A stretch of 64,000 bases of DNA from Closterium sp. Naga37s-1 (Eukaryota; Streptophyta; Zygnematophyceae; Desmidiales; Closteriaceae), in contig CANJKZ010000182.1 of assembly GCA_947471745.1 (NCBI GenBank), positions 146,001 through 210,000 of the forward strand. Direction: 5' to 3'. The notes beneath the pieces are model-generated. The model was not told the origin of the DNA. It made no database searches and saw nothing but the letters and a program-made list of their open reading frames with translations. Each line of letters opens with the position of its first letter. Position 1 is the first letter of the stretch. Positions 30,828 through 45,200 of this stretch are shown piece by piece. Position numbers and translations under genes: made by a program.

Positions 30828-32094
30828 TGCTCACCAGTGGTCGGCGCGGCAGGCGCAAGACGGTGGCGACAGCGGGGCCGCTACAACTGCAGGGCGGGGC
30901 CGGGCCGCAGCAGGGAGCTCCGCGGCAGCTGCTGCAGGGCGAGGCCGGGCCGCGACGGCAGCTGCTCCAGGTGCCAGGGGCGGCTGCTGCAGTGGCGGCT
31001 GCTCCAGGGGCCAGGGGCGGCTGCTGCAGCGGTGGTTGCTCCAGGGGCCAGGGGCGGCTGCTGCAGGGGCGGCTGCTCCAGGGGCGAGGGGCGGCTCCTG
31101 CAGTGGCGGCTGCTCCAGTGGCCAGGGGCGGCTGCTGCAGGGGCGGCTGCTCCAGAGGCCAGGCGCAGATTAGGTCAGGGCGACGCGGCGAGCAGGGCGA
31201 CGCGGCGGGCAGGTGGCGACGCCGCGGGCAGGGCGACGCGGCGGGCAGGTGACGACGCCGCGGGCAGGGCGACGCGGCGAGCAGGTGACGACGCCGCGAG
31301 CAGGGCGACGCGGCGGGCAGGGCGACGCGGCGAGCAGGTGACGACGCCGCGAGCAGGGCGACGCCGCGAGCAGGTGGCGACGCCGCGGGCAGGGCGACGC
31401 GGCGAGCAGGTGACGACGCCGCGGGCAGGCGACCACGCCGCGGGCAAGCGACGACGCCGCGGGCAGGCGACGACGTCGCGGGCAGGCGACGACGCCGCAG
31501 GCAGGCGACGACGCCGCGGGCAGGCGACGACGCCGCGGGCAGGGGCTACGTCGCGGGCAGGGGCTACGTCGCGGGCAGGCGACGACGCCGCAGGCAGGCG
31601 ACGACGCCGCGGGCAGGCGACGACGCCACGGGCAGGGGCTACGTCGCGGGCAGGTGACGACGCCGCGGGCAGGCGGCGACGCCGCGGGCAGGACGACGCG
31701 GCGGGCGGCGAGAGCCTGTAGGGGCGGCGCGCGGTCGGGCAGAGGCTGCGCGCGGGCCTGACGAGTCTGCAGGGGCGGCTGTCGGGCCTGACGGGCCTGC
31801 AGAGGCGGCTCGGGGGGGGCCTGACGGGTCTGCAGAGGCGGCTCGGGGGCCCGACAAACCTGCAGGGGCAGCTCGAGGGCGCACGAGGGCGTTCGAGGGC
31901 GCACGAGGGCGCATGAGGGCGCACGAGGGTGCACGAGGGCGCACGAGGGCGTACGAGGGCGCACGAAGGCGCACGAGGGCGCACGAAGGCGCACTAGCAG
32001 AGAAAGGCGCACGAGGGCGCACGTAAGGTAGGGCGCACGAGGGCGCTTCTAGCGGAATAGTGGGCCCATAGTAGAAAGCGGTCCTAGGTAGCAA
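30828..32094 (-). other. Element 1 leader: GC-rich minisatellites in place of gag
   Basis: Between the primer-binding site and pol lie three low-complexity blocks: about 31860-32040 built on GCGCACGAGG repeats, about 31180-31710 built on GCGACGACGCCGCGGGCAGG-type repeats, and about 30950-31165 built on GGCGGCTGCTCCAGGGGC-type repeats. Open frames across them are compositional. No gag homology was seen. A similar but shorter GC-rich leader precedes gag in element 2. Confidence 0.75.
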
Positions 32095-32112
32095 CCTAGG
32101 CTCGTGATACCA
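32095..32112 (-). promoter_or_regulatory. Primer-binding site (initiator tRNA-Met type), element 1
   Basis: Directly after the 5' LTR the element strand reads TGGTATCACGAGCCTAGG. TGGTATC plus GAGCC matches the complement of the initiator tRNA-Met 3' end used by plant Ty1/copia elements, with one inserted base. Confidence 0.85.
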
Positions 32113-32244
32113 TGTTAGAATCTAGAATAGAACGAGAATGAATGACTAAGGGAAAGTTGGGTACAAATGTAAACCCTAGAAAACTGTACCCCATATGTGC
32201 TACCCCACTATAGCCTACAGTAGCTATGTCATATAAATCTGACA
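32113..32244 (-). repeat. Element 1 LTR (5' LTR in element sense), 132 bp
   Basis: Identical by eye to 25434-25565, followed by target duplication ATAGG at 32245-32249. At 132 bp it is short for an LTR. Confidence 0.95.
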
Positions 32245-33265
32245 ATAGGACCAGACAAGCGCAACCACATGACCCGGCGGAAGAAAAACGCTCGTAACGA
32301 GCAGTTCCACCCCCAAAACGCGGAAGGATCCGCACATGTGCAGGAAGTGCAGCGGGCGCTCTTCATTCGCGAGCGCCGATGACCGATGATGCTCGCAACG
32401 CCCCCACGCCCTTGCTGGCTTGGTAATAGGCCCAGACAAGCGCAGCCACGTGACCCGGCGGAAGTAAAACGCTCGGAACGAGCGCTTCCAGCCCCAAAAC
32501 GCGGAAGGATCCGCACATGTGCAGGAAATGCAGCGTGCGCTCTTCATTCGCGAGCGCCGATGACCGATGATGCTCGCAAACCTCCCACGCCCTTGCCGGC
32601 TTGGTAATAGGCCAAGACAAGTGCAGCCACGTGACCCGGCCGAAGAAAAACGCTCGGAACGAGCGCTTCAGCCCCATAACGCGGAAGGATCCGCACATGT
32701 GCAAGAAGTGCAGCGAGCGCTCTTCACTCGCGAGCGCCGATGACCGATGGTGCTCGCAACGCTCCCATGCCCTTGATGGCTTGGTAATAGGCCCAGAAAA
32801 GCGCAGCCACATGACCCGGCGGAAGAAAAACGCTCGGAACGAGGGTTCCACCCCCAAAACGCGGAAGGATCCGCACATGCGCAGGAAGTGCAGCGGGCGC
32901 TCTTCATTTGCGAGCGCCGATGACCGATGATGTGTGCAACCCTCCCACGCCTGTGATGGCTTGGTAATAGGACCAGACAAGCGCAACCACATGATCCGAC
33001 AGAAGAAAAACGCTCGGAACGAGCGGTTGCACCCCCAAAACGCGGAAGGATCCGCACATGTGCAGGAAGTGCAGCGGGCGCTATTCATTTGCGAGCGCCG
33101 ATGACCGATGATGTGTGCAACCCTGCTACGCCCGTGACGGCTTGGTAATAGGACCAGACAAGTGCAACCACATGACCCGGCGGAAGTAAAACGCTCGTAG
33201 CGAGCGGTTCCACCCCCAAAACGCGGAAGGATCCGCACATATGCAGGAAGTGCAGCGGGCGCTCT

Positions 33266-36200
33266 TCATTCGCGAGCGTCGATGACCGATGATGCTCGCA
33301 ACGCCCCCACGCCCTTGCTGGCTTGGTAATAGGCCCAGACAAGCGCAACCACGTGACCCAGCGGAAGAAAAACGCTCGGAACGAGCGCTTCCAGCCCCAA
33401 AACGCAGAAGGATCCGCACATGTGCAGGAAATGCAGCGTGCGCTCTTTATTGGCGAGTGCCGATGACCGATGATGCTCGCAACCCTCCCACGCCCTTGCT
33501 GGCTTGGTAATAGGCCCAGACAAGCACAGCCACGTGACCCGGCGGAAGAAAAACGCTCGGAACGAGCGGTTCCACCCCCAAAACGCGGAAGGACCCGCAC
33601 ATGTGCAGGAAGTGCAGCGGGCGCTCTTCATTCGCGAGCGCCGATGACCGATGATGCTCGCAACCGTCTTACGCCCTTGCTGGCTTGGTAATAGGCCTAG
33701 ACAGGCGCAGCCACGTGACCAGGCGGAAGAAAAACGATCGGAACGAGCGGTTCCACCCCCAAAACTCGGAAGGATCCGCACATGTGCAGGAAGTGCAGCG
33801 GCCGCTCTTCATTCGCGAGCGCCGATGACCGATGATGCTCGCAACCCTCCCACGCCCTTGTTGGCTTGGTAATAGGACCAGAAAAGCGCAACCACGTGAC
33901 CGAGGGGAAGAAAAACGCTTAAAACGAGCGGTTCCACCCCCAAAACGCGAAAGGATCCGCACATGTGCAGGAAGTGCAGCGGGCGCTCTTCATTGGCGAG
34001 CGCGGATGACCGATGATGCTCGCAACCCTCCCACGCCCTTGCTGGCTTGGTAATAGGCCCAGACAAGCGCAGCCACGTGACCCGGTGGAAGAAAAACGCT
34101 CGGAACGAGCGGTTCCACCCCCATAACGCGGAAGGACCCGCACATGTGCAGGAAGTGCAGCGGGCGCTCTTCATTCGCGAGCGCCGATGACCGATGATGC
34201 TCGCAACCCTCCCACGCCCTTGCTGGCTTGGTAATAGGCCCAGACAAGCGCAGCCACGTGACCCGGTGGAAGAAAAACGCTCGGAACGAGCGGTTCCACC
34301 CCCATAACGCGGAAGGACCCGCACATGTGCAGGAAGTGCAGCGGGCGCTCTTCATTCGCGAGCGCCGATGACCGATGATGCTCGCAACCCTCCCACGCCC
34401 TTGCTGGCTTGGTAATAGGCCCAGACAAGCGCAGCCACGTGACCCGGCGGAAGAAAAACGCTCGGAACGAGCGGTTCCACCCCCATAACGCGGAAGGACC
34501 CGCACATGTGCAGGAAATGCAGCGGGCGCTCTTCATTCGCGAGCGCCGATGACCGATGATGCTCGCAACCCTCCCACGCCCTTGCTGGCTTGGTAATAGG
34601 CCCAGACAAGCGCAGCCACGTGACCCGGCGGAAGAAAAACGCTCGGAACGAGCAATTCCGCTCCCAAAACGCGGAAGGGTCCGCACATGTGCAGGAAATG
34701 TAGCGGGCGCTCTTCATTCGCGAGCGCCGATGACCGATGATGCTCGCAACCCTCCCACGCCCTTGCTGGCTTTCTAATAGGCATAGACAAGCGCAGACAC
34801 GTGACCCGACAGAAGAAAAACGCTCGGAACAAGCAGTTCCACCCCCAAAACGCGGAAGGACCCGCACATGTGCAGGAAGTGCAGCGGGCGCTCTTCATTC
34901 GTGAGCGCCGATGACCGATGATGCTCGCAACCCTCCCACGCCCTTGCTGGCTTTCTAATAGGCCTAGACAAGCGCAAACACGTGACCCGACAGAAGAAAA
35001 ACGCTCGGAGCAAGCAGTTCCACCCCCAAAACGCAGAAGGACCCGCACATGTGCAGGAAGTGCAGCGGGCGCTCTTCATTCGCGAGCGCCGATGACCGAT
35101 GATGCTCGCAACCCTCCCACGCCGTTGCTGGCTTGGTAATAGGCCCAGACAAGCGCAGACACGTGACCCGACGGAAGAAAAACGCTCGGAACAAGCAGTT
35201 CCACCCCCAAAACGCGGAAGGACCCGCACATGTGCAGGAAGTGCAGCGGGCGCTCTTCATTCGCGAGCGCCGATGACCGATGATGCTCGCAACCCTCCCA
35301 CGCCCTTGCTGGCTTGGTAATAGGCCCAGACAAGCGCAACCACATAACCGGGGGGAAGAAAAACGCTCGGAACGAGCTGTTCCACCCCAAAAACGCAGAA
35401 GGATCCGCACATGTGCAGGAAGTGCAGCGGGCGCCCTTCATTCGCGAGCGCCGATGACCGATGATGCTCGCAACCCTCCCACGCCCTTGCTGGCTTGGTA
35501 ATAGGCCTAGACAAGCGCAGCCACATGACCCAGCGGAAGAAAAACGATCGGAACGAGTGGTTCCACCACCAAAACGCGGAAGGATCCGCACATGTGCAGG
35601 AAGTGCAGCGGGCGCTCTTCATTCGCAAGCGCCGATGACCGATGATGCTCGCAACCCTCCCACGCCCTTCCAGGCTTGGTAATATCCCTAGAGAAGCGCA
35701 GCCACATGACCAATGGCAAGAAAAATGCCCGGAACGAGCGGTTCCACCCCGAAAACGAGGAAGGATCCGCACATGTGCAAGAAGTGCAGCGGGCGCTCTT
35801 CATTCGCGAGCGCAGATGACCGATGATGCTCGCAACCCTCCCACGCCCGTGCTGGCTTGGTAATAGGCCCAGACAAGCGCAGCCACATGACCGGGGGGAA
35901 GAAAAACGCTCGGAACGAGCGGTTCCACCCCCAATACGCAGAAGGATCCGCACATGTGCAGGAAGTGCATCAGACGTTCTTCATTCGCGAGCGCCGATGA
36001 CCGATGATGCTCGCAACCCTCCCACGCCCTTGCTGGCTTGGTAATAGGCCCACACAAGCGCAGCCACGTGACCCAACGGAAGAAAAACGCTCGGAACGAG
36101 CGCTTCCACCCCCAAAACGCGGAAGGATGCGCACATGTGCAGGAAGTGCAGCGGACGCTTTTCATTCGCGAGCGCCGATGACCGATGATGCTCGCAACCC

Positions 36201-39200
36201 TTTAACGCCCTTGCTGGCTTGGTAATAGGCCCAGACAAGCGCAGCGACGTGACCGAGGGGAAGGAAGAACGAACGCTTCCACCCCCAAAACGAGGAAGGA
36301 TCCGCACATGTGCAGGAAGTGCAGCGGGCGCTCTTCATTCGCGAGCGTAGATGACCGATGATGCTCGCAAACCTCCCACGCCCTTGCTGGCTTGGTAATA
36401 GGCCCAGACAAGTGCAGCCACGTGACCCGGCGGAAGAAAAACGCTCGGAACGAGCAGTTCCAACCCCAAAACTCGGAAGGGTCCGCACATGTGCAGGAAG
36501 TGCAGCGGGCGCTCTTCATTCGCGAGCGCCGATGACCGATGATGCTCGCAACCCTCCCACGCCCTTGCTGGCTTGGTAATAGGCCCAGACAAGCGCAACG
36601 ACGTGACCGAAGGGAAGGAAGAACGAGCGCTTCCACCCCCAAAACGCGGAAGGATCCGCACATGTGCAGGAAGTGCAGTCGGCGCTCTTCATTCCCGAGC
36701 GCCGATGACCGATGATGCTCGCAACCCTCCCACGCCCTTGCTGGCTTAGTAATAGGCCCAGACAAGCGCAGCCACGTGACCCGGCGGAAGAAAAACGCTC
36801 GGAACGAGCGGTTCCACCCCCATAACGCGGAAGGGTCCGCACATGTGCAGGAAGTGCAGCGGGCGCTCTTCATTCGCGAGCGCCGATGACCGATGATGCT
36901 TGCAACCCTCCCACGCCCTTGCTGGCTTGGTAATAGGCCCAGATAAGCGTAGCCACGTGACCCGGCGGAAGAAAAACGCTCGGAACGAGCAGTTCCACTC
37001 CCAAAACGCGGAAGGATCCGCACATGTGCAGGAAATGCAGCGGGCGCTCTTCATTCGCGAGCGCCGATGACTGATGATGCTCGCAACCCTCCCACGCCCT
37101 TGCTGGCTTGGTAATAGGCACAGACAAGCGCAGCCACGTGACCCGGCGGAAGAAAAACGCTCGGAACGAGCATTTCCACACCCAAAACGCGGAAGGGACC
37201 GCACATGTGCAGGAAGTGCAGCGGACGCTCTTCATTCGCGAGCGCCGATGACCGATGATGCTCGCAACCCTCCCACGCCCTTGCTGGCTTGGTAATAGGC
37301 CCAGACAAGCGCAGCCTTGTGACCCGGCGGAAGAAAAACGCTCGGAACGAGCGGTTCCACCCCCAAAACGCGGAAGGACCCGCACATGTGCAGGAAGTGC
37401 AGCGGGCGCTCTTCATTCGCGAGCGCCGATGACCGATGATGCTCGCAACCGTCTTACGCCCTTGCTGGCTTGGTAATAGGCCTAGACAGGCGCAGCCACG
37501 TGACCAGGCGGAAGAAAAACGATCGGAACGAGCGGTTCCACCCCCAAAACTCGGAAGGATCCGCACATGTGCAGGAAGTGCAGCGGCCGCTCTTCATTCG
37601 CGAGCGCCGATGACCGATGATGCTCGCAACCCTCCCACGCCCTTGTTGGCTTGGTAATAGGACCAGACAAGCGCAACCACGTGACCGAGGGGAAGAAAAA
37701 CGCTTAAAACGAGCGGTTCCACCCCCAAAACGCGAAAGGATCCGCACATGTGCAGGAAGTGCAGCGGGCGCTCTTCATTGGCGAGCGCGGATGACCGATG
37801 ATGCTCGCAACCCTCCCACGCCCTTGCTGGCTTGGTAATAGGCCCAGACAAGCGCAGCCACGTGACGCGGCGGAAGAAAAACGCTCGGAACGAGCGATTC
37901 CACCCCCATAACGCGGAAGGACCCGCACATGTGCAGGAAGTGCAGCGGGCGCTCTTCATTCGCGAGCGCCGATGACCGATGATGCTCGCAACCCTCCCAC
38001 GCCCTTGCTGGCTTGGTAATAGGCCCAGACAAGCGCAGCCACGTGACCCGGCGGAAGAAAAACGCTCGGAACGAGCGGTTCCACCCCCATAACGCGGAAG
38101 GACCCGCACATGTGCAGGAAGTGCAGCGGGCGCTCTTCATTCGCGAGCGCCGATGACCGATGATGCTCGCAACCCTCCCACGCCCTTGCTGGCTTGGTAA
38201 TAGGCCCAGACAAGCGCAGCCACGTGACCCGGCGGAAGAAAAACGCTCGGAACGAGCGGTTCCACTCCCAAAACGCGGAAGGATCCGCACATGTGCAGGA
38301 AATGTAGCGGGCGCTCTTCATTCGCGAGCGCCGATGACCGATGATGCTCGCAACCCTCCCACGCCCTTGCTGGCTTGGTAATAGGCCCAGAAAAGCGCAG
38401 CCTTGTGACCCGGCGGAAGAAAAACGCTCGGAACGAGCGGTTCCAGCCCCAAAACGCGGAAGGGTCCGCACATGTGCAGGAAGTGCAGCGGGCGCTCTTC
38501 ATTCGCGAGCGCCGATGACCGATGATGCTCACAACCCTCCCACGCCCTTGCTGGCTTGGTAATAGGCCCAGACAAGCGCAGCCACGTGACCCGGCAGAAG
38601 ATAAACGCCCGGAACGAGCAATTCCGCCCCCAAAACGCGGAAGGGTCCGCACATGTGCAGGAAGTGCAGCGGGCGCTCTTCATTCTCGAGCGCCGATGAC
38701 CGATGATGCTCACAACCCTCCCACGCCCTTGCTGGCTTGGTAATAGGCCCAGACAAGCGCAGACACGTGACCCGACGGAAGAAAAACGCTCGGAACAAGC
38801 AGTTCCACCCCCAAAACGCGGAAGGACCCGCACATGTGCAGGAAGTGCAGCGGGCGCTCTTCATTCGCGAGCGCCGATGACCGATGATGCTCGCAACCCT
38901 CCCACGCCCTTGCTGGCTTGGTAATAGGCCCAGACAAGCGCAGCCACGTGACCCGGCGGAAGAAAAACGCTCGGAACGAGCGGTTCCACCCCCATAACGC
39001 GGAAGGACCCGCACATGTGCAGGAAGTGCAGCGGGCGCTCTTCATTCGCGAGCGCCGATGACCGATGATGCTCGCAACCCTCCCACGCCCTTGCTGGCTT
39101 GGTAATAGGCCCAGACAAGCGCAGCCACGTGACCCGGCGGAAGAAAAACGCTCGGAACGAGCGGTTCCACTCCCAAAACGCGGAAGGATCCGCACATGTG

Positions 39201-42200
39201 CAGGAAATGTAGCGGGCGCTCTTCATTCGCGAGCGCCGATGACCGATGATGCTCGCAACCCTCCCACGCCCTTGCTGGCTTGGTAATAGGCCCAGAAAAG
39301 CGCAGCCTTGTGACCCGGCGGAAGAAAAACGCTCGGAACGAGCGGTTCCAGCCCCAAAACGCGGAAGGGTCCGCACATGTGCAGGAAGTGCAGCGGGCGC
39401 TCTTCATTCGCGAGCGCCGATGACCGATGATGCTCACAACCCTCCCACGCCCTTGCTGGCTTGGTAATAGGCCCAGACAAGCGCAGCCACGTGACCCGGC
39501 AGAAGATAAACGCCCGGAACGAGCAATTCCGCCCCCAAAACGCGGAAGGGTCCGCACATGTGCAGGAAGTGCAGCGGGCGCTCTTCATTCTCGAGCGCCG
39601 ATGACCGATGATGCTCACAACCCTCCCACGCCCTTGCTGGCTTGGTAATAGGCCCAGACAAGCGCAGACACGTGACCCGACGGAAGAAAAACGCTCGGAA
39701 CAAGCAGTTCCACCCCCAAAACGCGGAAGGACCCGCACATGTGCAGGAAGTGCAGCGGGCGCTCTTCATTCGCGAGCGCCGATGACCGATGATGCTCGCA
39801 ACCCTCCCACGCCCTTGCTGGCTTTCTAATAGGCATAGACAAGCGCAGACACGTGACCCGACAGAAGAAAAACGCTCGGAACAAGCAGTTCCACCCCCAA
39901 AACGCGGAAGGACCCGCACATGTGCAGGAAGTGCAGCGGGCGCTCTTCATTCGCGAGCGCCGATGACCGATGATGATCGCAACCCTCCCACGCCCTTGCT
40001 GGCTTTCTAATAGGCCTAGACAAGCGCAAACACGTGACCCGACAGAAGAAAAACGCTCGGAGCAAGCAGTTCCACCCCCAAAACGCGGAAGGACCCGCAC
40101 ATGTGCAGGAAGTGCAGCGGGCGCTCTTCATTCGCGAGCGCCGATGACCGATGATGCTCGCAACCCTCCCACGCCCTTGCTGGCTTTCTAATAGGCATAG
40201 ACAAGCGCAGACACGTGACCCGACAGAAGAAAAACGCTCGGAGCAAGCAGTTCCACCCCCAAAACGCGGAAGGACCCGCACATGTGCAGGAAGTGCAGCG
40301 GGCGCTCTTCATTCGCGAGCGCCGATGACCGATGATGCTCGCAACCCTCCCACGCCCTTGCTGGCTTGGTAATAGGCCCAGACAAGCGCAAACACGTGAC
40401 CCGACGGAAGAAAAACGCTCGGAACAAGCAGTTCCACCCCCATAACGCGAAAGGACCCGCACATGTGCAGGAAGTGCAGCGGGCGCTCTTCATTCGCGAG
40501 CGCCGATGACCGATGATGCTCGCAACCCTCCCACGCCCTTGCTGGCTTGGTAATAGGCCCAGACAAGCGCAACCACATAACCGGGGGGAAGAAAAACGCT
40601 CGGAACGAGCTGTTCCACCCCAAAAACGCAGAAGGATCCGCACATGTGCAGGAAGTGCAGCGGGCGCCCTTCATTCGCGAGCGCCGATGACCGATGATGC
40701 TCGCAACCCTCCCACGCCCTTGCTGGCTTGGTAATAGGCCCAGACAAGCGCAGCCACATGACCCAGCGGAAGAAAAACGATCGGAACGAGTGGTTCCACC
40801 ACCAAAACGCGGAAGGATCCGCACATGTGCAGGAAGTGCAGCGGGCGCTCTTCATTCGCAAGCGCCGATGACCGATGATGCTCGCAACCCTCCCACGCCC
40901 TTCCAGGCTTGGTAATATCCCTAGAGAAGCGCAGCCACATGACCAATGGCAAGAAAAATGCCCGAAACGAGCGGTTCCACCCCGAAAACGAGGAAGGATC
41001 CGCACATGTGCAAGAAGTGCAGCGGGCGCTCTTCATTCGCGAGCGCAGATGACCGATGATGCTCGCAACCCTCCCACGCCCGTGCTGGCTTGGTAATAGG
41101 CCCAGACAAGCGCAGCCACATGACCGGGGGGAAGAAAAACGCTCGGAACGAGCGGTTCCACCCCCAATACGCAGAAGGATCCGCACATGTGCAGGAAGTG
41201 CATCAGACGTTCTTCATTCGCGAGCGCCGATGACCGATGATGCTCGCAACCCTCCCACGCCCTTGCTGGCTTGGTAATAGGCCCACACAAGCGCAGCCAC
41301 GTGACCCAACGGAAGAAAAACGCTCGGAACGAGCGCTTCCACCCCCAAAACGCGGAAGGATGCGCACATGTGCAGGAAGTGCAGCGGACGCTTTTCATTC
41401 GCGAGCGCCGATGACCGATGATGCTCGCAACCCTTTAACGCCCTTGCTGGCTTGGTAATAGGCCCAGACAAGCGCAGCGACGTGACCGAGGGGAAGGAAG
41501 AACGAACGCTTCCACCCCCAAAACGAGGAAGGATCCGCACATGTGCAGGAAGTGCAGCGGGCACTCTTCATTCGCGAGCGTAGATGACCGATGATGCTCG
41601 CAACCCTCCCACGCCCTTGCTGGCTTAGTAATAGGCCCAGACAAGCGCAGCCACGTGACCCGGCGGAAGAAAAACGCTCGGAACGAGCGGTTCCACCCCC
41701 ATAACGCGGAAGGGTCCGCACATGTGCAGGAAGTGCAGCGGGCGCTCTTCATTCGCGAGCGCCGATGACCGATGATGCTTGCAACCCTCCCACGCCCTTG
41801 CTGGCTTGGTAATAGGCCCAGATAAGCGTAGCCACGTGACCCGGCGGAAGAAAAACGCTCGGAACGAGCAGTTCCACTCCCATAACGCGGAAGGATCCGC
41901 ACATGTGCAGGAAATGCAGCGGGCGCTCTTCATTCGCGAGCGCCGATGACTGATGATGCTCGCAACCCTCCCACGCCCTTGCTGGCTTGGTAATAGGCAC
42001 AGACAAGCGCAGCCACGTGACCCGGCGGAAGAAAAACGCTCGGAACGAGCATTTCCACACCCAAAACGCGGAAGGGACCGCACATGTGCAGGAAGTGCAG
42101 CGGACGCTCTTCATTCGCGAGCGCCAATGACCGATGATGCTCGCAACCCTCCCACGCCCTTGCTGGCTTGGTAATAGGCCCAGACAAGCGCAGCCTTGTG

Positions 42201-45200
42201 ACCCGGCGGAAGAAAAACGCTCGGAACGAGCGGTTCCACCCCCAAAACGCGGAAGGACCCGCACATGTGCAGGAAGTGCAGCGGGCGCTCTTCATTCGCG
42301 AGCGCCGATGACCGATGATGCTCGCAACCGTCTTACGCCCTTGCTGGCTTGGTAATAGGCCTAGACAGGCGCAGCCACGTGACCAGGCGGAAGAAAAACG
42401 ATCGGAACGAGCGGTTCCACCCCCAAAACTCGGAAGGATCCGCACATGTGCAGGAAGTGCAGCGGCCGCTCTTCATTCGCGAGCGCCGATGACCGATGAT
42501 GCTCGCAACCCTCCCACGCCCTTGTTGGCTTGGTAATAGGACCAGACAAGCGCAACCACGTGACCGAGGGGAAGAAAAACGCTTAAAACGAGCGGTTCCA
42601 CCCCCAAAACGCGAAAGGATCCGCACATTTGCAGGAAGTGCAGCGGGCGCTCTTCATTGGCGAGCGCGGATGACCGATGATGCTCGCAACCCTCCCATGC
42701 CCTTGCTGGCTTGGTAATAGGCCCAGACAAGCGCAGCCACGTGACGCGGCGGAAGAAAAACGCTCGGAACGAGCGATTCCACCCCCATAACGCGGAAGGA
42801 CCCGCACATGTGCAGGAAGTGCAGCGGGCGCTCTTCATTCGCGAGCGCCGATGACCGATGATGCTCGCAACCCTCCCACGCCCTTGCTGGCTTGGTAATA
42901 GGCCCAGACAAGCGCAGCCACGTGACCCGGCGGAAGAAAAACGCTCGGAACGAGCGGTTCCACCCCCATAACGCGGAAGGACCCGCACATGTGCAGGAAG
43001 TGCAGCGGGCGCTCTTCATTCGCGAGCGCCGATGACCGATGATGCTCGCAACCCTCCCACGCCCTTGCTGGCTTGGTAATAGGCCCAGACAAGCGCAGCC
43101 ACGTGACCCGGCGGAAGAAAAACGTCGGAACGAGCGGTTCCACTCCCAAAACGCGGAAGGATCCGCACATGTGCAGGAAATGTAGCGGGCGCTCTTCATT
43201 CGCGAGCGCCGATGACCGATGATGCTCGCAACCCTCCCACGCCCTTGCTGGCTTGGTAATAGGCCCAGAAAAGCGCAGCCTTGTGACCCGGCGGAAGAAA
43301 AACGCTCGGAACGAGCGGTTCCAGCCCCAAAACGCGGAAGGGTCCGCACATGTGCAGGAAGTGCAGCGGGCGCTCTTCATTCGCGAGCGCCGATGACCGA
43401 TGATGCTCACAACCCTCCCACGCCCTTGCTGGCTTGGTAATAGGCCCAGACAAGCGCAGCCACGTGACCCGGCAGAAGATAAACGCCCGGAACGAGCAAT
43501 TCCGCCCCCAAAACGCGGAAGGGTCCGCACATGTGCAGGAAGTGCAGCGGGCGCTCTTCATTCTCGAGCGCCGATGACCGATGATGCTCACAACCCTCCC
43601 ACGCCCTTGCTGGCTTGGTAATAGGCCCAGACAAGCGCAGACACGTGACCCGACGGAAGAAAAACGCTCGGAACAAGCAGTTCCACCCCCAAAACGTGGA
43701 AGGACCCGCACATGTGCAGGAAGTGCAGCGGGCGCTCTTCATTCGCGAGCGCCGATGACCGATGATGCTCGCAACCCTCCCACGCCCTTGCTGGCTTTCT
43801 AATAGGCATAGACAAGCGCAGACACGTGACCCGACAGAAGAAAAACGCTCGGAACAAGCAGTTCCACCCCCAAAACGCGGAAGGACCCGCACATGTGCAG
43901 GAAGTGCAGCGGGCGCTCTTCATTCGCGAGCGCCGATGACCGATGATGATCGCAACCCTCCCACGCCCTTGCTGGCTTTCTAATAGGCCTAGACAAGCGC
44001 AAACACGTGACCCGACAGAAGAAAAACGCTCGGAGCAAGCAGTTCCACCCCCAAAACGCGGAAGGACCCGCACATGTGCAGGAAGTGCAGCGGGCGCTCT
44101 TCATTCGCGAGCGCCGATGACCGATGATGCTCGCAACCCTCCCACGCCCTTGCTGGCTTTCTAATAGGCATAGACAAGCGCAGACACGTGACCCGACAGA
44201 AGAAAAACGCTCGGAGCAAGCAGTTCCACCCCCAAAACGCGGAAGGACCCGCACATGTGCAGGAAGTGCAGCGGGCGCTCTTCATTCGCGAGCGCCGATG
44301 ACCGATGATGCTCGCAACCCTCCCACGCCCTTGCTGGCTTGGTAATAGGCCCAGACAAGCGCAAACACGTGACCCGACGGAAGAAAAACGCTCGGAACAA
44401 GCAGTTCCACCCCCATAACGCGGAAGGACCCGCACATGTGCAGGAAGTGCAGCGGGCGCTCTTCATTCGCGAGCGCCGATGACCGATGATGCTCGCAACC
44501 CTCCCACGCCCTTGCTGGCTTGGTAATAGGCCCAGACAAGCGCAACCACATAACCGGGGGGAAGAAAAACGCTCGGAACGAGCTGTTCCACCCAAAAAAC
44601 GCAGAAGGATCCGCACATGTGCAGGAAGTGCAGCGGGCGCCCTTCATTCGCGAGCGCCGATGACCGATGATGCTCGCAACCCTCCCACGCCCTTGCTGGC
44701 TTGGTAATAGGCCCAGACAAGCGCAGCCACATGACCCAGCGGAAGAAAAACGATCGGAACGAGTGGTTCCACCACCAAAACGCGGAAGGATCCGCACATG
44801 TGCAGGAAGTGCAGCGGGCGCTCTTCATTCGCAAGCGCCGATGACCGATGATGCTCGCAACCCTCCCACGCCCTTCCAGGCTTGGTAATATCCCTAGAGA
44901 AGCGCAGCCACATGACCAATGGCAAGAAAAATGCCCGGAACGAGCGGTTCCACCCCGAAAACGAGGAAGGATCCGCACATGTGCAAGAAGTGCAGCGGGC
45001 GCTCTTCATTCGCGAGCGCAGATGACCGATGATGCTCGCAACCCTCCCACGCCCGTGCTGGCTTGGTAATAGGCCCAGACAAGCGCAGCCACATGACCGG
45101 GGGGAAGAAAAACGCTCGGAACGAGCGGTTCCACCCCCAATACGCAGAAGGATCCGCACATGTGCAGGAAGTGCATCAGACGTTCTTCATTCGCGAGCGC

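Larger units (their letters stand above)
25434..32244 (-). mobile_element. Ty1/copia LTR retrotransposon 1 (6.8 kb, pol intact, gag absent)
   Basis: Full element reading on the minus strand: 5' LTR 32113-32244, primer-binding site 32095-32112, repeat-rich leader 30828-32094, one pol frame 25770-30827, polypurine tract 25566-25573, 3' LTR 25434-25565. Both LTRs are 132 bp, begin TG, end CA and look identical, so insertion is recent. Domain order protease-integrase-RT-RNase H marks the copia superfamily. The gag gene present in element 2 is missing between an (AGTAGC)n-type tract and the first LREWY motif. It sits inside a 181-bp monomer. Confidence 0.95.

Noticed and set aside
31170..32012. 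Frames rich in RAPSCALVRPR or CPRRRRLPAASSPA in the element 1 leader
   Set aside because: Low-complexity minisatellites between primer-binding site and pol. No Gag similarity.
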